The notes: a model not told the origin generated them from the letters alone. A stretch of 24,525 nucleotides of DNA from Hypsibius dujardini (GCA_001579985.1 LRSR01013574.1:1-24525), one strand, 5' to 3'. Shown: positions 1 to 11,600, counted from the stretch's first letter. A program made the numbers and translations.

Positions 1-172
1 TGAAAGCCCACTACGAGAGGCAGTGTGTGTTATGACGGTAGTCATGGTTCCTTTTTAGCTAATTAATACTGGCCATTCCATAAGGCATCAATATTAGCGG
101 TGATTGTTATTCATTCGTCATCAGTGTTGGTCATTCGTCACCCATAGTTAAAGAAATTAGTAACATCTTAAT

Positions 173-3100
173 ATGCCAAAACCGATAGAACAGCCTAGCC
201 AAGCACCGGACGCAATTCCCGCCCAACAACCAGCCAAAAAATTCGTTGATCTAACTCCAGCAGCCATCAATGCGCCTGCTCCGGCAACGCAGTCGCCCCT
301 CCCCACGACAGCGACGACAGCAGCAGGCAAACCTGGTCCATCGGTCAGTCACATCGACCTCTCCACATACGATGAGGACGCCCATGCCGACCCCTACCTC
401 GAGGAGCTGCTAGACGTCCTCAATCGCGTGGAAACGCAAGGTGAACCCTACCTGGAGAAGCTGATTGTCCAAGCAGGCCTGACATTTTCCACGCCCTCCG
501 AGTCGGAATTGACAGCAGCGGTTGATAAACGGGACAGAAAGAAGCTCCTGTCCAAGAAGAAAACAAGTAAGTACACCGCAAGATAAAATCTGTTAAGCGT
601 TACCTGTCAGTTTAGTGGAAGAAAAAAACTTGCCCGTGTTCCAGAAACTTACCTTTTTCCGGTTTTTTTGAGCTCCTAAAACAACTTGATTTATTTATAA
701 ATCATTTTTCTACAATCATTGGTTGATGATTACTATGCAGTGATTAGCAATCTAAAGTATATATTATCAGGCAACTAAAATGTTTATGTAAGTATAAGAC
801 ATTTCTAGTTTAGTCATCAGCTATGGTTGTTAGGCTACTTGGCTGGCTTTCAAAGTGAGTACTATATTTCCTCAATACATAGTGACAGCGCACGAGCTGT
901 GTGACGTTAAATTGGTCCCCTCCCTACTTGTTACCGTGTGCCCTGCTTGTACCTCGCATGCCGTCGTACACGCAAATTTCCTACATTCATACTTTCGTTC
1001 ATACTTTCGTACATTGGTACATGGAACTTTCGTAAAACTTTCGTCGTACATGCAGTCGTACACGCAACTTTACGTGTCCGACGGGCAATCATTACATCAC
1101 GTGACCCGTGCTCTGTCGCTATCTATCGAGGAATACAGTAGGACTCGAAATATTCTGATTTGGCGACTCTACTTAACCCTTTTCGGCCATGAAAATGGAC
1201 AAAACTGGTGAAGGCGACCTGAATGAAGTTAAAATTAGTTAGATATTAATACATTGATCTTTCTGTCAATCGAGTTTATTGTAGCTCACAAACCGGCACA
1301 GCGATAACTAAATAACTGGAGATATCCAGAGTTAAAATGTCATTCTTTAAGAAATAACATTATTAATATATTACAGTTATTATATTAATTTTAATACTGA
1401 CATAGTATTGTTATGATATTAATAGTAATATTAGTGAATTATTGTTATAATATTAATAATAATTATAATCTTAGGAAGTAATATTGAGGTCCTGGTTTTT
1501 TTTTAAATATTTGTCTGCAGAGGAGTTAGTTTAACCATCTTTCCCACATGCAGTCAAGGGGAAGGACTCCAAAATCAAAGTCGGATTCCTCGAGCCGGCC
1601 TCGGACGATGACTACCGTAAATTGTACGACACCTACAAGCAGGGAGCTGGTCAGTTTTCTCCCGACGAGTCACGGTCCAGTCGGTCTTCTACCTCGACGG
1701 AGAGTGTTGCGGACTCCTTGGCCGAGATGATCGCACGCGGAGAACTTCCCGCTTTGGAGGATCTACCGTCGGACGAGGCGACTTCCTACGGCGCTAAAAT
1801 AATTCCCTACGGATCCTTTGAGATGAACAATAAGGATGCGGGATTAACCAAGTACGCCCAGTCGGACGCCATCATCCGGGCTGCGCATGTCGCCGGGGCC
1901 TCTTCAATCGAGGAACTAGACGAGGCGCAACGCGAGAGGCGGAAGAAGTCAGAAACGGACTGTGTTCAAGAGTCTTCCGAAATGATTTCTTCCGTGGATT
2001 TTGAGGAGGATCTCTACGATGAGGGTAAGGATATTGTAATTGATTGACTTGAAATGTCAACATTTTCTACGCTTTTTTAAATTTTTAATTGAATTAACTA
2101 AATTAAATTAAAAATGTTATTATTTAATTTAAAATTCAGTTTGAATGATTATTAATTTTTGAAAATGTTTAACTGACTGCCTACTAATTCACCGACCATG
2201 CGCAAAACGTTAAATCTTAAATCTTACAAACTAGTTGAATTCGTACAAGTCGAAACGCTCGACAAGCCGTGACAATCAATTCTTATGTTGACGCTGCAAT
2301 TTTCAAACGTTAATGTTTATTACTATCCTTTTATTAAAGGTTTATTTCAGTTGACTGATTGGATAATTCGAAGTTGCTCTTAAACTTAACCACAATGCCT
2401 GCCCTTTTACTTGGTCTTAACTTTTACATATGATAGAAGCTTGAGAAATTAGGCTTAACTTAATGCCTAGTTTAATTAAACTTGGGACGTTTTGATTTAA
2501 ATAATATTAGGGAAAAGCCAGGAGCAGCTGCCGATCGATGAGCACGGCCCGAAAATGGTGCTGCTATCCTCATCAGAGGATGAGGACGAATTGGAGCCGC
2601 CGCCGCAGTACTACGACTACACCAAGCAGGACAGTCAATGTCTAGCTATTGTCTCCAATTTTCGGCGCCAGTTTACTGAAGCCTATCCGGAAAGGAAGCC
2701 ACTGTTTCTGACGCCCGTCAATGTAGGTCAGTAACGTAAGGTTTTATGCATCTTACACAATTTGAACGGTTTTCGGATGTTTAAATGGACAGGAGGTTGG
2801 TGTGCCTAGATTTGTCTGCACGACGATTCGACCGACAATATTCTGCTTTGACGACCTCTTCCAGTGGGACGGTATGGGCACTCAAACATTTAACACAATA
2901 ATCCAAGTTAGACGTGCATGCCAGAGAGTTACAATCAATTGAGTAGGCATGAGGTCAGGGTGACAGACACAGACCAAGGCACCACAAGCATAGGCACAGA
3001 CACATACATAGACACAGACACAGACGGTAGCCAGAGTTGACATTTGATACATCCTGCATACCTGATAGTCGTATAGTCATAGGTCTCATATAGTGTCCTG

Positions 3101-3931
3101 TTCTCAGGCATTGCACGGTTCTTTGCCTACCAGATGGAATATGTTCTCCTCAATCCCCCAAACGTTCCACCAACCGTAGTCATGTCTCCGAGTTTCGTCC
3201 TAAAAGAACGCCAAGGTAACTGCTTCGACTATTGTTTCATCCTCGCATCCGTTTTGATTGGAGTGGGATACGATACCTATGTCGTCAACGGGTACGCTGC
3301 TCCGACTATCTGCACTGGTGATGAGAGTCATCGTATCTGTCCCCTTCTGCCACAAGACAAGGAACCCGAACCAATTCCAGATTTTGAAAAAGAATACGAC
3401 TTATCCGACTTTCAGTCCTTGTTGTCAGAGGAGGTATATAAAAAGACCATCAAACGACAGCGTGACCAACGGATCAAGGAGCGAAACGAGTGCGTCAAGG
3501 GTCTGGATTGTTTGATCCGACAAGAAAAGGCCCGTGCGGGTTTGCCGCCTCATGACGGGGAGTCCACATCGGAAGAGGAGGAAGTGGACCACTACCCGAA
3601 TCAACGAGTTCACGCATGGATTGTGGTGCTACCAGGAAAACGGGACGTCACGGAACCGTTTTTTATTGATCCGTTTACCGGACAAGCTTTCGCAACAAAT
3701 CACGACGAGTTTTTGGGAATCGAAGCAATTTGGAACCATAGGTTAGCACTGCAGGAACGCAGACACACAAGCGCCTACACATACATTATTGTTGTCATGA
3801 GCGAAGACACAGCCAAAAACACAGAAAAAACTACAGATACATGCACAAACACAGATAAACACACCCACACAGACAAACATAGACGAAGACACAAACACAG
3901 ACACAGGCACATTCACAATCACAGACACAGA

Positions 3932-3977
<46 letters not shown>

Positions 3978-6900
3978 TTTTCAGTCACAGACACAGACAC
4001 AATCACAGACACAGGCATAGATAAAGACACAGACACAGACACGGATGCGGACCCAACGAAGGCGATGCGAAAACAAGTCTTTGCCTTTTAGACAATACTA
4101 CGTTAATATGCAGCAGACTGAGCCCGGCGAAGATTTGCTATGGGATCTGACGGACGCCCAAAAGTGGGAAGCCATTTTTACAGGGCACGTGTTGACAAAC
4201 TCTGCCAAGAACCCTGAAGACCTTCGCTCAGACTCAGACGAGATGGTCGCTGCTGAGACATGGGACATCAACGACACCAGTAAAGGGGGCGATGACCAAA
4301 ACTGTGGACTAGGTTGGCCATTTAAAGGATTCGAAATGCCAAAGCCGTGGTCGGAACCCTTGACCATTTCCAAAAAGCGGTATCTTCGTTACTGCAAAAA
4401 CGGCTACCGGCTCCATCGCTTTCTCAAATGTGATATGGAGTATTACCACCCATATGAGCGGTCGGATGGACTAGTTAGCAAATTCATCATCTTCCAAAAC
4501 CGCCGAAAGACAGTAAGTACCTTATATTGGGTCTTCAAATTAATTTAACATATTTATAATTCTATACATGATCATAATGAGCAAATGTGAAAACTCAAGA
4601 AAGATAATTGATTTTGTTACAATTAATTAGTAACTGTCAACTGATTTATGGGGAAGCGTCAAGTTATGGAGTCGAATGACGACACAATTTGCAAGATAAC
4701 TGATCATTTAGAACATATTTCAAATAAACATTACTCAAATTAAAACACTTTTTAGCTAGTTCAAAAAAATAAATACATATGTACTGATCTTAGTGGTGCA
4801 TGCGCTTTTTTAAACATTAAAAATGTAGGAACTATCAGAAATCCGTAAGTGGTGACATTTTCTCGTTGCATTATTATCGATATAAGGTATTTTCTAGAGT
4901 TTCTGGCATCTAAAATATTACTTATTAATAATAGTTAAAAAGCGAAAACTTCAAAAAAGTGGAAGGTAAAACTATTTTTAACTATTTTTGATTATAATCT
5001 TTTGCGTTCTTTACATCTAACCTATGATTAATTAGTAATAAGTTTAAAGATAATAATTACAAAAAATAAAATGCAAAACTGTTTTTTAATTATTATTAAT
5101 TATAATTTTTGATGTTTTTTACGTCTAATCTAAGATTAATTAATATTAGTTTAAAAGTGAATAATTTATTAAAGTATTTAGTAAAGTATTTATAAGCTAT
5201 TATAAACTATAATATTTTGTCTCTTTTTCCATCTAACCCATTATTAATTGTTATTAGTTAAAAGCGCATAATTTAAAAAAATCCAAAGGCAAAACTATTT
5301 TTGAACTGGTATTGTAATAATCGTTCGTTTGTTGACGATCTCTGGTGTGCAGCGAATTGTCAGCGTGAAAGAGGTCTATGCGAACCGACGAGACCGTCTG
5401 AAATATCGTAAGCACATAATTGGAGACGGTGTAATCCGCGAGTACTTCTCCCCCGGCCACATCCGGGGCATAAAAATGCATGAGGTCAAGATTATAGCCG
5501 AAAAACCGCCCAAATTCAGCGAGCTCTACAAGGCCCTCAACTGCTTTAAAATCAAAGACAAGATGGTGCGAACTTTCACCTACTACAACGAGTACCGCAA
5601 CGACTGTCTGAAACGGCTAGAACAATATCCAGACGAGGTCTGCTGGTTCTACGAAGGTCGAAAGGACCGGCTAGTGCGGAGGCGTGTCCGGTATGTGTGT
5701 GCGCACACTTGAAATATAACGTACCAGAAAATCTAATTTATTCTATGTGTAAAAAGAAATATTAACTAATTTAGCAAACTGTAACTAAATACAAAAATAT
5801 GTCAAGGAGTTACCATAAACAAAAAAATTGAAACACAAATACCTGAAACAAAAAAAAACAACAACAAAAATAACAAAACAACAACAACAACAACAACAAA
5901 AAACAGCAACACGAAACAAATTGAAGCAATAAAAGAAGCACAGAACTTACAGTCGAAGTAAGTTTTATGACTAAGGAACTTCTAAGGTTTAATCATTCAT
6001 TTGCTATTGATTTCAATAGTCAAAGAATATTTATTAAATATCGATTGTAAATTGTAAATTTTAATAATTTTATTTTTTATTTTAAACTAAAAGCCACTTT
6101 AAAGCTATTCTGGGTAAAGATGATTAAATGCATGTATCTGTGCACAATGCTACTAGGTACGGCACGCAAATCGATCGCTCCTGCGCCGTAGAGGCGTTGA
6201 AGTGTAAAGGCGAGCACCGCCCCATTGCAATGATTGCAGAAAAATTTGACCGCAGCCCAGGGGCCAATCCCGACCTAGATATGTACATGCGAGAATTTGA
6301 CGTGGCGGGGAATAAGCTGTTTTTGGTCTACCAACCGGAGGAGGGGATGGTGATGAGTACACAGCGGAGGTTTCACCTACCCGATTTTAATGAGGAACCA
6401 CAATCGGGATCCGAACTACCCTCGGGGCTTATGCGGATGAGTGAAGACGTGATGACGGGTAAGGCTTGTGATTTTAAAACACATGTCTGTGTCTGTGTCT
6501 GTGTCTGTGTCTGTGTCTGTGTCTGTGTCTGTGTCTGTGTCTGACGTTTCGCTGAATATATATGTATTTTACTTGTTTTTGTCGCAGCCATCTTCCGAGA
6601 TCAGCTGAAGGAGGAACAACGCATGCCCATTGATATCTGGGACGAGATGGTTACCAACTATCGCCGCTCTCTCGAGGCGATCCTCCGGGTGCGCCGTGCG
6701 GAAGACGACTTGAAGGAGGAGGTGAACCAGCGAATCGAAGAGGAGCAAGAGCCTGCCCTCTGGCATTCAACTTACGACATCGAAGGGCATCCACGCGCTG
6801 CGGCCATTCTCCAGAAGGCCCAACAGGCGACTGTCGTGCAGCAGTCCGCTCGGCCGAAGAAGGCTATCTTCGACCCGGCGACCTTCGATTGGGTTGCTCC

Positions 6901-7975
6901 CTACATGGCGGCCTATGGCGACAAGGTAAATGGCAAAACAAAACGGGACATGAACCGAAATTACAATAAAGCTTGCGAGACGTAATTTATTCTTTTTCGT
7001 TTTTGGAAAATATGTACCGAACACTAGTTTAAAGTACAAACATGATTGTTGGAAGTTAATTGTTTGCAAATAACTTTCATATTCCTTATTATCTACCGAA
7101 ATAAACAACTGGAGAAAGTAATCTAAATTAGCAAAATGAAGATGGAAGAGCCATATGTTGCGGATAACACAACTGGTCGCATGCAAATAAACATGCACGT
7201 GTTAGGCATATCCATCCAGATGCGTCAGCACATTTTTTTCATCACTTACGGCATCAAAAATCTGCTGAAGTCAAATGCAAAGCAGCTCAAGGCATACACA
7301 AATTACGTAACTATTGATTAGTACTCATTATTGTTTTACTAGATTCGCTTTTTAGTATAAGACGGATGAAAGTTTTAACTATCCCTATAGGTGATTGCCT
7401 CGCTGGACCACGCCCTGGCCATCCGTCAGACTGTCCTGGAGGATCTTCGCGAGCGGCTTCTCTACACCGCCAATGCTCTGCAAAAGGCCCACGAAGAGGA
7501 GTTTAGCCGGCTACAGACGCTGGACGAAAAGTTCCGCCGCGCCCAGATCGGCGGCCAAATCTCCCTCAAAGACTTGAATATCTACGAGAACGAGAAGGCG
7601 TCCATCCAGTTTAAGATGCACATGCTGGAGCACCGTCAGGAGCTGCTGCAGTTTGAGGGACCGGCCAAGCTGAAGCGCCTCAACGACTGGCTGCTGGCGG
7701 ATCCTCGCTTCGATAAGTGGCTTCACGGATTGGAACTGGAGACGCGGGAGAATATCATCGAGGATGAGTTGATGACAGTCAAGCGGAAGGACCACCACTG
7801 GACCCCGGCGCAGAGGAAGAAGGTGTGGAAGCTCGAGTCCGAGGACGGAGACGTGGTCGTCGAACCGTTGGACGGGGAGAAAGATGAACTTGGGGCGGGA
7901 CATATGAAGGGAGGACCACGCAGAGATGCTACACATAAGAAATTGACTCACGGAGCGTCTAGTCATAAAAGATAA
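173..7975 (+). CDS. DRC7: Dynein regulatory complex subunit 7 (DRC7/CCDC135), 10 exons
   Basis: Exons: 173-566, 1554-2024, 2511-2722, 2793-2871, 3108-3741, 4092-4512, 5353-5690, 6157-6458, 6588-6925, 7391-7975. All junctions are GT..AG and the phases agree, giving 1257 aa plus stop. DRC7 is a subunit of the nexin-dynein regulatory complex on axonemal doublet microtubules and is needed for regulated ciliary and flagellar beating. Family matches are seen in order: the VNEVGVPRFVCTTIRPT stretch (about 358-374), a transglutaminase-like core with GNCFD (Cys about 424), RVHAWIVVLPGKR (His about 554) and FFIDPFTGQ (Asp about 573), then FLGIEAIWNHR, FEMPKPW and SDGLVSKF. After these come the YFSPGHIRGIKMHEV and YYNEYRNDCLKRLE regions and a C-terminal coiled-coil-rich part. 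The first ~290 residues are low-complexity and acidic and, compared with the ~870-aa human protein (recalled from memory), form an extension. The ATG at 173 is the first in the frame. Exon 5 stays open into the repeat of intron 5, but homology resumes only at 4092. It converges on the kinesin gene. Identity is sure; the N-terminus is less so. Confidence 0.9.
567..1553 (+). other. DRC7 intron 1 with an internal GC-richer repeat island
   Basis: Intron 1 begins GTAAGT and ends CACATGCAG. Most of it is AT-rich. The stretch of about 880-1215 is richer in GC and open in one frame for 118 codons, but its translation resembles no family I know. It carries a tandem 12-mer (986-997 and 998-1009) and a 23-base direct repeat (957-979 and 1049-1071, two mismatches). 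It may be an inserted repeat. Confidence 0.4.
2025..2510 (+). other. DRC7 intron 2, AT-rich, nothing further seen
   Basis: A GTAAGG..AG intron separating exons 2 and 3. No open frame of note, no repeat family and no RNA gene were seen. Confidence 0.7.
2961..3026 (+). repeat. Degenerate CACAGA-type microsatellite in DRC7 intron 4
   Basis: Runs of ACAGAC and GGCACAGACACA with interruptions. It is the same family as the longer tract in the next intron. Confidence 0.7.
3805..4045 (+). repeat. CACAGA/CACAGG hexamer repeat in DRC7 intron 5
   Basis: About 240 bases of degenerate hexamers; the purest part, 3921-3976, is a run of CACAGG units flanked by CACAGA units. The exon 5 frame stays open through it to a TAA at 4022-4024, coding a His/Arg-rich tail. 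DRC7 homology stops at 3741 before a GTTAGC donor and resumes after the AG at 4090-4091, so the tract is intronic. Confidence 0.85.
4513..5352 (+). other. DRC7 intron 6, very AT-rich
   Basis: An 840-base GTAAGT..GTGCAG intron. The left half shows no structure; the right half is the 107-108-base tandem repeat listed separately. Confidence 0.75.
4933..5309 (+). repeat. Diverged tandem repeat of 107-108 bp in DRC7 intron 6
   Basis: The same unit recurs with starts (AGTT..AAAGCG-like) at 4933, 5041, 5148 and 5255, spacings of 108, 107 and 107. Each unit has an AAAACT.TTTTT block, a TATAAT.TTTTG block, then a conserved ATCTAACC-like box followed by ATTATTAATT and TTAGT. The fourth copy is cut short close to the exon 7 acceptor. 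A possible older partial copy, with a GCATCTAAAATATTA box, ends at 4932. Confidence 0.75.
5691..6156 (+). other. DRC7 intron 7 with a CAA-rich tract
   Basis: A GTATGT..AG intron of 466 bases, AT-rich. It contains the CAA repeat listed separately and no other feature. Confidence 0.7.
5848..5912 (+). repeat. CAA trinucleotide repeat in DRC7 intron 7
   Basis: An A-rich tract with repeated ACAACAACA units, purest at 5876-5899. Confidence 0.8.
6484..6543 (+). repeat. GTCTGT hexamer microsatellite in DRC7 intron 8
   Basis: Nearly ten perfect tandem GTCTGT units inside the 129-base intron 6459-6587. They are the reverse complement of the CACAGA units in intron 5 of the same gene. Confidence 0.95.
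6926..7390 (+). other. DRC7 intron 9, nothing further seen
   Basis: A 465-base GTAAAT..CCTATAG intron. Short open frames occur on both strands, but none resembles a known protein or continues DRC7. Confidence 0.7.
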
Positions 7976-8105
7976 AATGATTGGTTCCTCCCCTGAGGAG
8001 GGGATGTGTCAGATATGTGCAGTCTCTGTTTTGCTGCATGTGCTATTGCCTCTTCGTGTGATTTGAAAGGGATCTTTTTTATTTTAAAGGGTTCCCTATT
8101 TGAGC

Positions 8106-8111
8106 TTTATT
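8106..8111 (-). terminator. AATAAA polyadenylation signal, kinesin transcript
   Basis: On the minus strand AATAAA lies 9 bases after the TAG of the candidate last exon. It is the first canonical signal downstream of either kinesin stop codon, so both isoforms may use it. Confidence 0.5.
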
Positions 8112-8120
8112 TAGGGATAT

Positions 8121-8297
8121 CTAAGGTAAAGTCGACGCGAGTTGGCTAGGACTTTCGACAACACCATCAATTCCCAATGTTTTGGTCAAATCAAAATCTG
8201 GTGACTCTTCAGTTTCTCCGTTCTGGCCGCCGTTGACATCACTACGAGATACTGCCGAGCTTAATGTGTCGCCCGCCTTCAATCCAGGCTTCAATAC
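8121..8297 (-). CDS. Candidate alternative last coding exon of the kinesin-6 gene
   Basis: On the minus strand an open frame runs from an AG acceptor (CTGATTCAG, 8306-8298) to TAG at 8123-8121, coding 58 residues that start VLKPGLKAGDTLSSAVSRSD and include a TEESPDFD-type acidic stretch. An AATAAA signal lies 9 bases past the stop. Exon 12 of the kinesin contains an excellent internal donor, CTG|GTAAGC, with exon end at 8796. Both junctions are phase 0, so splicing 8796 to 8297 would replace the last 35 residues of the main model with these 58. The pyrimidine tract of the acceptor is poor and no known domain is seen, so this is a prediction only. Confidence 0.45.
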   Translation of the reverse strand, partial: VLKPGLKAGDTLSSAVSRSDVNGGQNGETEESPDFDLTKTLGIDGVVESPSQLASTLP

Positions 8298-8309
8298 CTG
8301 AATCAGTGT

Positions 8310-8380
8310 GTATGTATCTGTCTCTCTGTCTGTTCGTCGATCAGTCGGTTTGTCTGCCAGTTTTTCTGCCTGCCTGTCGA
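8310..8380 (+). repeat. TCTG-type degenerate tetranucleotide tract
   Basis: Repeated CTGTCTGT and CTGCCTG units directly upstream (in transcript sense) of the candidate last kinesin exon. Confidence 0.6.
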
Positions 8381-8420
8381 CCGTCAACGACGTCGGCTTC
8401 TTTTTGTACATGAACTGTGG

Positions 8421-8430
8421 AATAAATAAA
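8421..8430 (+). terminator. Overlapping AATAAATAAA polyadenylation signals, probable DRC7 3' end
   Basis: Two overlapping AATAAA hexamers lie 446 bases after the DRC7 stop. They are the first canonical signals on the plus strand past 7975. If used, the DRC7 3'UTR runs antisense through the candidate last exon of the kinesin gene. Confidence 0.4.
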
Positions 8431-8687
8431 TATTCAGCAGTAATGAGAGTTTATGGAAGAACCCTCAAGAAAATGCAGTAATGGGCGTCGTTCTCCCTTC
8501 TAGGACACATTAAGGTTTCGTACAGTACCTCTACACCTTAAGGTAAACCGCACAAAAAACAGGCAGCCAAGACCAAACATTTGAAACTAATTAAAAGGCA
8601 GATGCCACAAAAAGAAACACTTCCTACCAATGCAAAACTCAAAAGCAGAGTGAGTTGTCATTTGACGTGCTGAATAAATCAAATCAT

Positions 8688-11600
8688 TCAATCAAGGGTG
8701 CGATTCCCCGCTTCCTCCAACTGCTGTCTCAAGTGTGCATTCTCCCGTCGGAGCTCGTCCACCTCCTCGTCCTTCTCATGCTGCTCGAAGCTTACCAGAG
8801 ACGGGTCGATGCGCGACTGGTACATGCGCTCGTCGTGGTCGCGCTGGTACTTAAGCTGGCGCTGGAGATCCTCCTCGAATTCGGCCTCGCGTTTCTTGAG
8901 TAGCTTCTGGAATTCGCGGGCCTGCTTCTCGCGCTCCTTGTCGTAGTAGTCACAGAGGTCCTTGCGCACCTTCATTTCGTTGGTCATGTTGAGAGCCTTG
9001 GATTGCTTGATTTGGGTCTGGCAACTGCCCAGAAGGAGGAGAAGACCCTGAAAGTAAAGAAGGATCGCTGCTAGATGGAATGAAGCGACCGATGACCAAG
9101 CTGACAGAGAGATAGACAGACAGAGAAATGAATACGCAGATGGGCAGACAGACAGACAGATAAACACAAATCCAAAAGAACATCAAGGAGAACAGAAAGG
9201 GAACAGAAAGGTAGACAGAAACAAATGACGTGAATTTTATAGAAACTGAGTAGTTACTTTTTTTGACAAAAGTGAGTTTGCATTATTTTCTGATGAAGGG
9301 GTCAATGGCCGACATTTTGAGTGCTTGGTACACGATTTGGACTGGAAGTAACAAAGTAACGGGATGGTAACCAAGCACTAAACCAAAAACGACTTTTCGA
9401 GAAAAGAGCCTTCAAAAATTTGAGCCATTATGTATCAATCATTTTGCTCCCACTGATCCGAAAATCAAAATTTTTTTTTATTACAACGATAAACACTGAC
9501 GTGAACAAAAAAGGATGTTTTTCAGTCAATCGGTATGGTACCTGTCCCAGAATTGAGCGTAACCGGTGCTACCAAACTAAAAAATAACTGTAACGGACGT
9601 AAGGGCCGTAACGAAGGAAATGTACCCTAGCTGACAGACAACTAAACAAGTAGGCACAATCGCAAACGAACAAATAGATAATTATCAAAGATACATCTAA
9701 CTAGACAGCAAACTCCACACATACGCAAAAAGACATAACAGAAAGAAAAGTAGACAGACAAAGAGACAATCTGTTACGCAGAGACATGGAGAAAGACAGA
9801 AGGGTGCACGTAAGAGACACTCTACAAAGACAGACCACCAAATCCATTAAGGCACAGCTCGACAAAAATAAGAGACAATAAGTAAGAAAGTGAATCCGGC
9901 AGACTGAGACACCACTCAAATAGACGGAAACCATACCCGCACGCGTGGGTCCTTCTCGTGACGATGCTCGGGGAAGGGGCAGTTCTCCTCCCAAAAATCC
10001 TCTGGAATCTTCCGCGCGCCTCGCACCGCACTGCCTAAGGTGAGATCGGCCTCATTCACATCCTCATCCTCTTCTTGACCGTAGTCCTCCTCCTCCTCAC
10101 CGGCGGTGGAACTGCGTCCGGTATCACTGTCGGTGTTGGTGGCGTCTGTCGATGACGCCTCCTCCGATGTCGATTCATCGTCCAACGGGCGCCCACCCCC
10201 GATACTCATCTAGCAAAAGGAAAGGAAGCTTAAATCAAATTTAAAAAACATGCAACGCTAGTCAAACTAACACGTCAGATTCACTTAAATACAAATTAAC
10301 TAAATAAAAAACAAAGTCCAGTCAAATAAAAATTACAAATGAAACCCCATCAAAGGTAAACCACACTAAAAATTACACAAAAAATTTGCAACGAAAAAGG
10401 TAATTGAATTGAGGAAGAAAGAGGGACGAAAAATGCCATCAAATCGAACGGAAATCAAGTCAAATTTTAAAAAAATCATTCAGATCACATGTGACTTAAT
10501 TGAAAATTGCAAGTGCAGGAATTAAGAACGTCCAATAAAAGTAATTGCAACGAGACTACTAATACTTTCAAACTAATCGCAAATAAAAATTCCAATTCGA
10601 ATGAATCAATTTCAAATAATCAACGTCACGTAAAAAAATTAAGTAATCAGTCAATTAATGAAATCAATCAATTTAATTTGAAGTAAAATTAAAATCCAGC
10701 GCAAATGAAATATCATTTTAAATAAAATAAAGTTGGGTGAAGGTATACTGACCGGCTGACGTCCCCGCCGGACCGGCTTGTCGGCTGACTGAGCACGCGG
10801 CTTGAGATGAGACTTTATATTGCTGTCCTGGCGACGGGCACGATTCTGTTTCGTTTTGGTCTTACTGCCTGTGGGAGGATTAGGCTTCTTGGTGATGGTC
10901 CTACTGCCGCCGCCGCCGCGAACTTTCTGCGCAGTCTCGGTGATGTGCTCGCGTGACACGCCGGCAGCGTTGTCGTCATCATCAAACTCCTCGTCGTCGC
11001 TCATGCCAGCACCGGAACCCTCTTCGTCGTTTTCATCAATGTCCGCGAGAGACTCTTCTACCTCCACGCTGATAACATTCTGTCAAAGATAAGTAGAATG
11101 GAGCTCGTAATTAATCCGGAATACAGAAAACCTGATGGCCGGGCATACGCAGACATAGAATGGCAGACAAGTCGACAGGCGAGCTGACAGACAGACAAAG
11201 ACACAGACAGACAGACCGACACGCAGATTGACAAACAGGTCGAAAGAAAAGGAGATAGACAACTCGACAGACAACAAGGACGCCAGTCAAACATTTAACA
11301 GACAGGCATCCAGGTAAGCAGACAAAAAGTAGGCTGGCATGCGAACAGACAGATAGAAATACTACTAGACAAAGAAATAAATAGGCGAGGGGACTCGTCA
11401 CAGGTTGACAGACAAATAGGCATAATAAGCAGATAACCAAACCAGTAACACATTACGAACAGGTAGCGAAATGCAGCTTTTATGCATGGCTGTCAGTGTA
11501 GGATAATACACACGCATGCAGGCAGGCAAGCATTCAGACATGTCTACAGACAGGTGTAGAGTAAGTGGACAGACAGACGCAAACAAACATACAAAGAGAC

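Noticed and set aside
855-1211. 118-aa open frame on the plus strand
   Set aside because: No family resemblance, lies inside DRC7 intron 1, and is explained by a repeat island with few stops.
3742-4024. His/Arg-rich C-terminal extension of DRC7 exon 5 through the hexamer repeat
   Set aside because: DRC7 homology ends at a GT donor at 3742 and resumes in phase at 4092; the extension is a translation of CACAGG repeats.
6484-6543. Possible interstitial telomere repeat
   Set aside because: The unit is GTCTGT, not TTAGGG or another known animal telomere unit.
7511-7966. 151-aa minus-strand open frame
   Set aside because: Shadow of DRC7 exon 10; the plus frame is in phase with exon 9 and has the expected coiled-coil composition.
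8655-8946. Leucine-rich and Ser/Arg-rich plus-strand frames of 82 aa
   Set aside because: Shadows of kinesin exon 12, which is in phase with exon 11 on the minus strand.
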